64,000 bases of DNA. Source: Pseudoalteromonas sp. GCY (GTDB taxonomy: Bacteria; Pseudomonadota; Gammaproteobacteria; Enterobacterales; Alteromonadaceae). The stretch is from assembly GCF_016695175.1 (NCBI RefSeq), contig NZ_CP068022.1, positions 978,001 through 1,042,000 of the forward strand, in the 5' to 3' direction. Below, piece after piece: positions 63,696-64,000 of the stretch (positions are counted from its first letter, which is position 1; each line of letters starts with the position of its first letter). The translations under genes and the position numbers were made by a program. The notes below the pieces were generated by a model. It was not told the origin of the DNA. It saw only the letters and a program-made list of their open reading frames with translations, and did no database searches.

Positions 63696-64000
63696 TTAAT
63701 TAACCGTCGCGACTCGGCTTACTTTGCCCGAATCACTCACCGTTCTGAGTTGTACTTTAGATGACGCAGTCAATGTCACAGGCCCTTCATAGCGCTGCCA
63801 TGTTACGCCTTCGTCAACCGAATACTCCGTAGCCATGCCAACAAACCGGGTATTGACGATTAACTTACCACCTTCAATCGCGCCTCCAGGTAATGGAATA
63901 CGATAATTTACCCCTACCTGCTGTGGTATTTGAGCATTAATATCGACCACTTGGTAATAATCCAATAGTGGTAGAGCGTATTGTCCTAAAGTGTTGGTAA
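63696..64000 (-). CDS. GH20 beta-N-acetylhexosaminidase (chitobiase), 3' end only
   Basis: The C-terminal fragment runs in frame off the window edge (TNTLGQYALPLLDYYQVVDI and so on) and ends in SDSGKVSRVATVN. The ending (PLPGGAIEGGKLIVNTRF, ATEYSVDEGVTWQRYEGP) matches the CHB_HEX_C region of chitobiases that hydrolyse chitin oligomers. The 5' part lies beyond 64000. Confidence 0.75.
   Translation of the reverse strand, partial: TNTLGQYALPLLDYYQVVDINAQIPQQVGVNYRIPLPGGAIEGGKLIVNTRFVGMATEYSVDEGVTWQRYEGPVTLTASSKVQLRTVSDSGKVSRVATVN

Overview
The window looks like chromosomal DNA of a marine gammaproteobacterium, most probably Pseudoalteromonas or a close Alteromonadales relative. This is inference from gene content: a GlyGly-CTERM subtilase, a GntR-led 2-methylcitrate operon using AcnD/PrpF, TonB receptors, a GH20 chitobiase end and several cold-shock genes. 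The base composition is moderately AT-rich. No tRNA, rRNA or CRISPR array was seen.

Layout. 0.4-7.6 kb: secreted S8 protease, zinc alcohol dehydrogenase, sensor kinase, acetyltransferase. 7.7-15.1 kb: LysE exporter and the prp operon (gntR-prpB-prpC-acnD-prpF, minus strand) for propionate use, with TTGTNGACAA palindromes in front of and inside gntR. 15.3-21.2 kb: two solute-binding proteins, RidA, YjdM, a DUF4879 protein, a cold-shock protein and a hydrolase, with a repeat-rich gap at 17.3-17.7 kb. 21.3-29.3 kb: one minus-strand run of ten genes, nearly all overlapping. It joins four biosynthesis-type enzymes (thermostable-hemolysin family, AMP ligase, haem-oxygenase-like diiron protein, SDR) to a TPR protein, a two-component system and an envelope metal-type module (cupredoxin, membrane protein, beta-barrel). 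Its product is unknown to me.

29.4-30.0 kb holds gene debris: a transporter tail and an ISAs1 transposase remnant. 30.1-42.0 kb is a catabolic island (acyl-CoA ligase, DHAP-dioxygenase-like cupin, NAD-epimerase, zinc dehydrogenase, DUF3604, HupE/UreJ, parvulin, TonB receptor) with a divergent AraC regulator. 42.0-53.9 kb is mixed accessory DNA: an MFS exporter under a MerR-type promoter, two related MITE-like repeats, a trypsin-like protease, an AraC/VOC pair, an HTH plus two tiny peptides plus membrane protein mini-operon, cupins and small basic proteins.

54.1-58.6 kb is the strangest part. Direct copies of the 3' end of a cysteine-dioxygenase-like gene flank it. Inside are two and a half copies of a ~0.63 kb non-coding unit made of conserved hairpins carrying GGA in their loops, one copy split by a 210-bp MITE, followed by two cassette-like genes (a possible Ntn-hydrolase and a GIY-YIG protein) ending in integron attC-like sites, and an IS110 remnant. 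58.6-64.0 kb: the intact cysteine-dioxygenase-like gene, with a second MerR-type promoter almost identical to the one before the MFS gene, then a sigma/FecR/TonB-receptor iron-signalling trio and the 3' end of a GH20 hexosaminidase.
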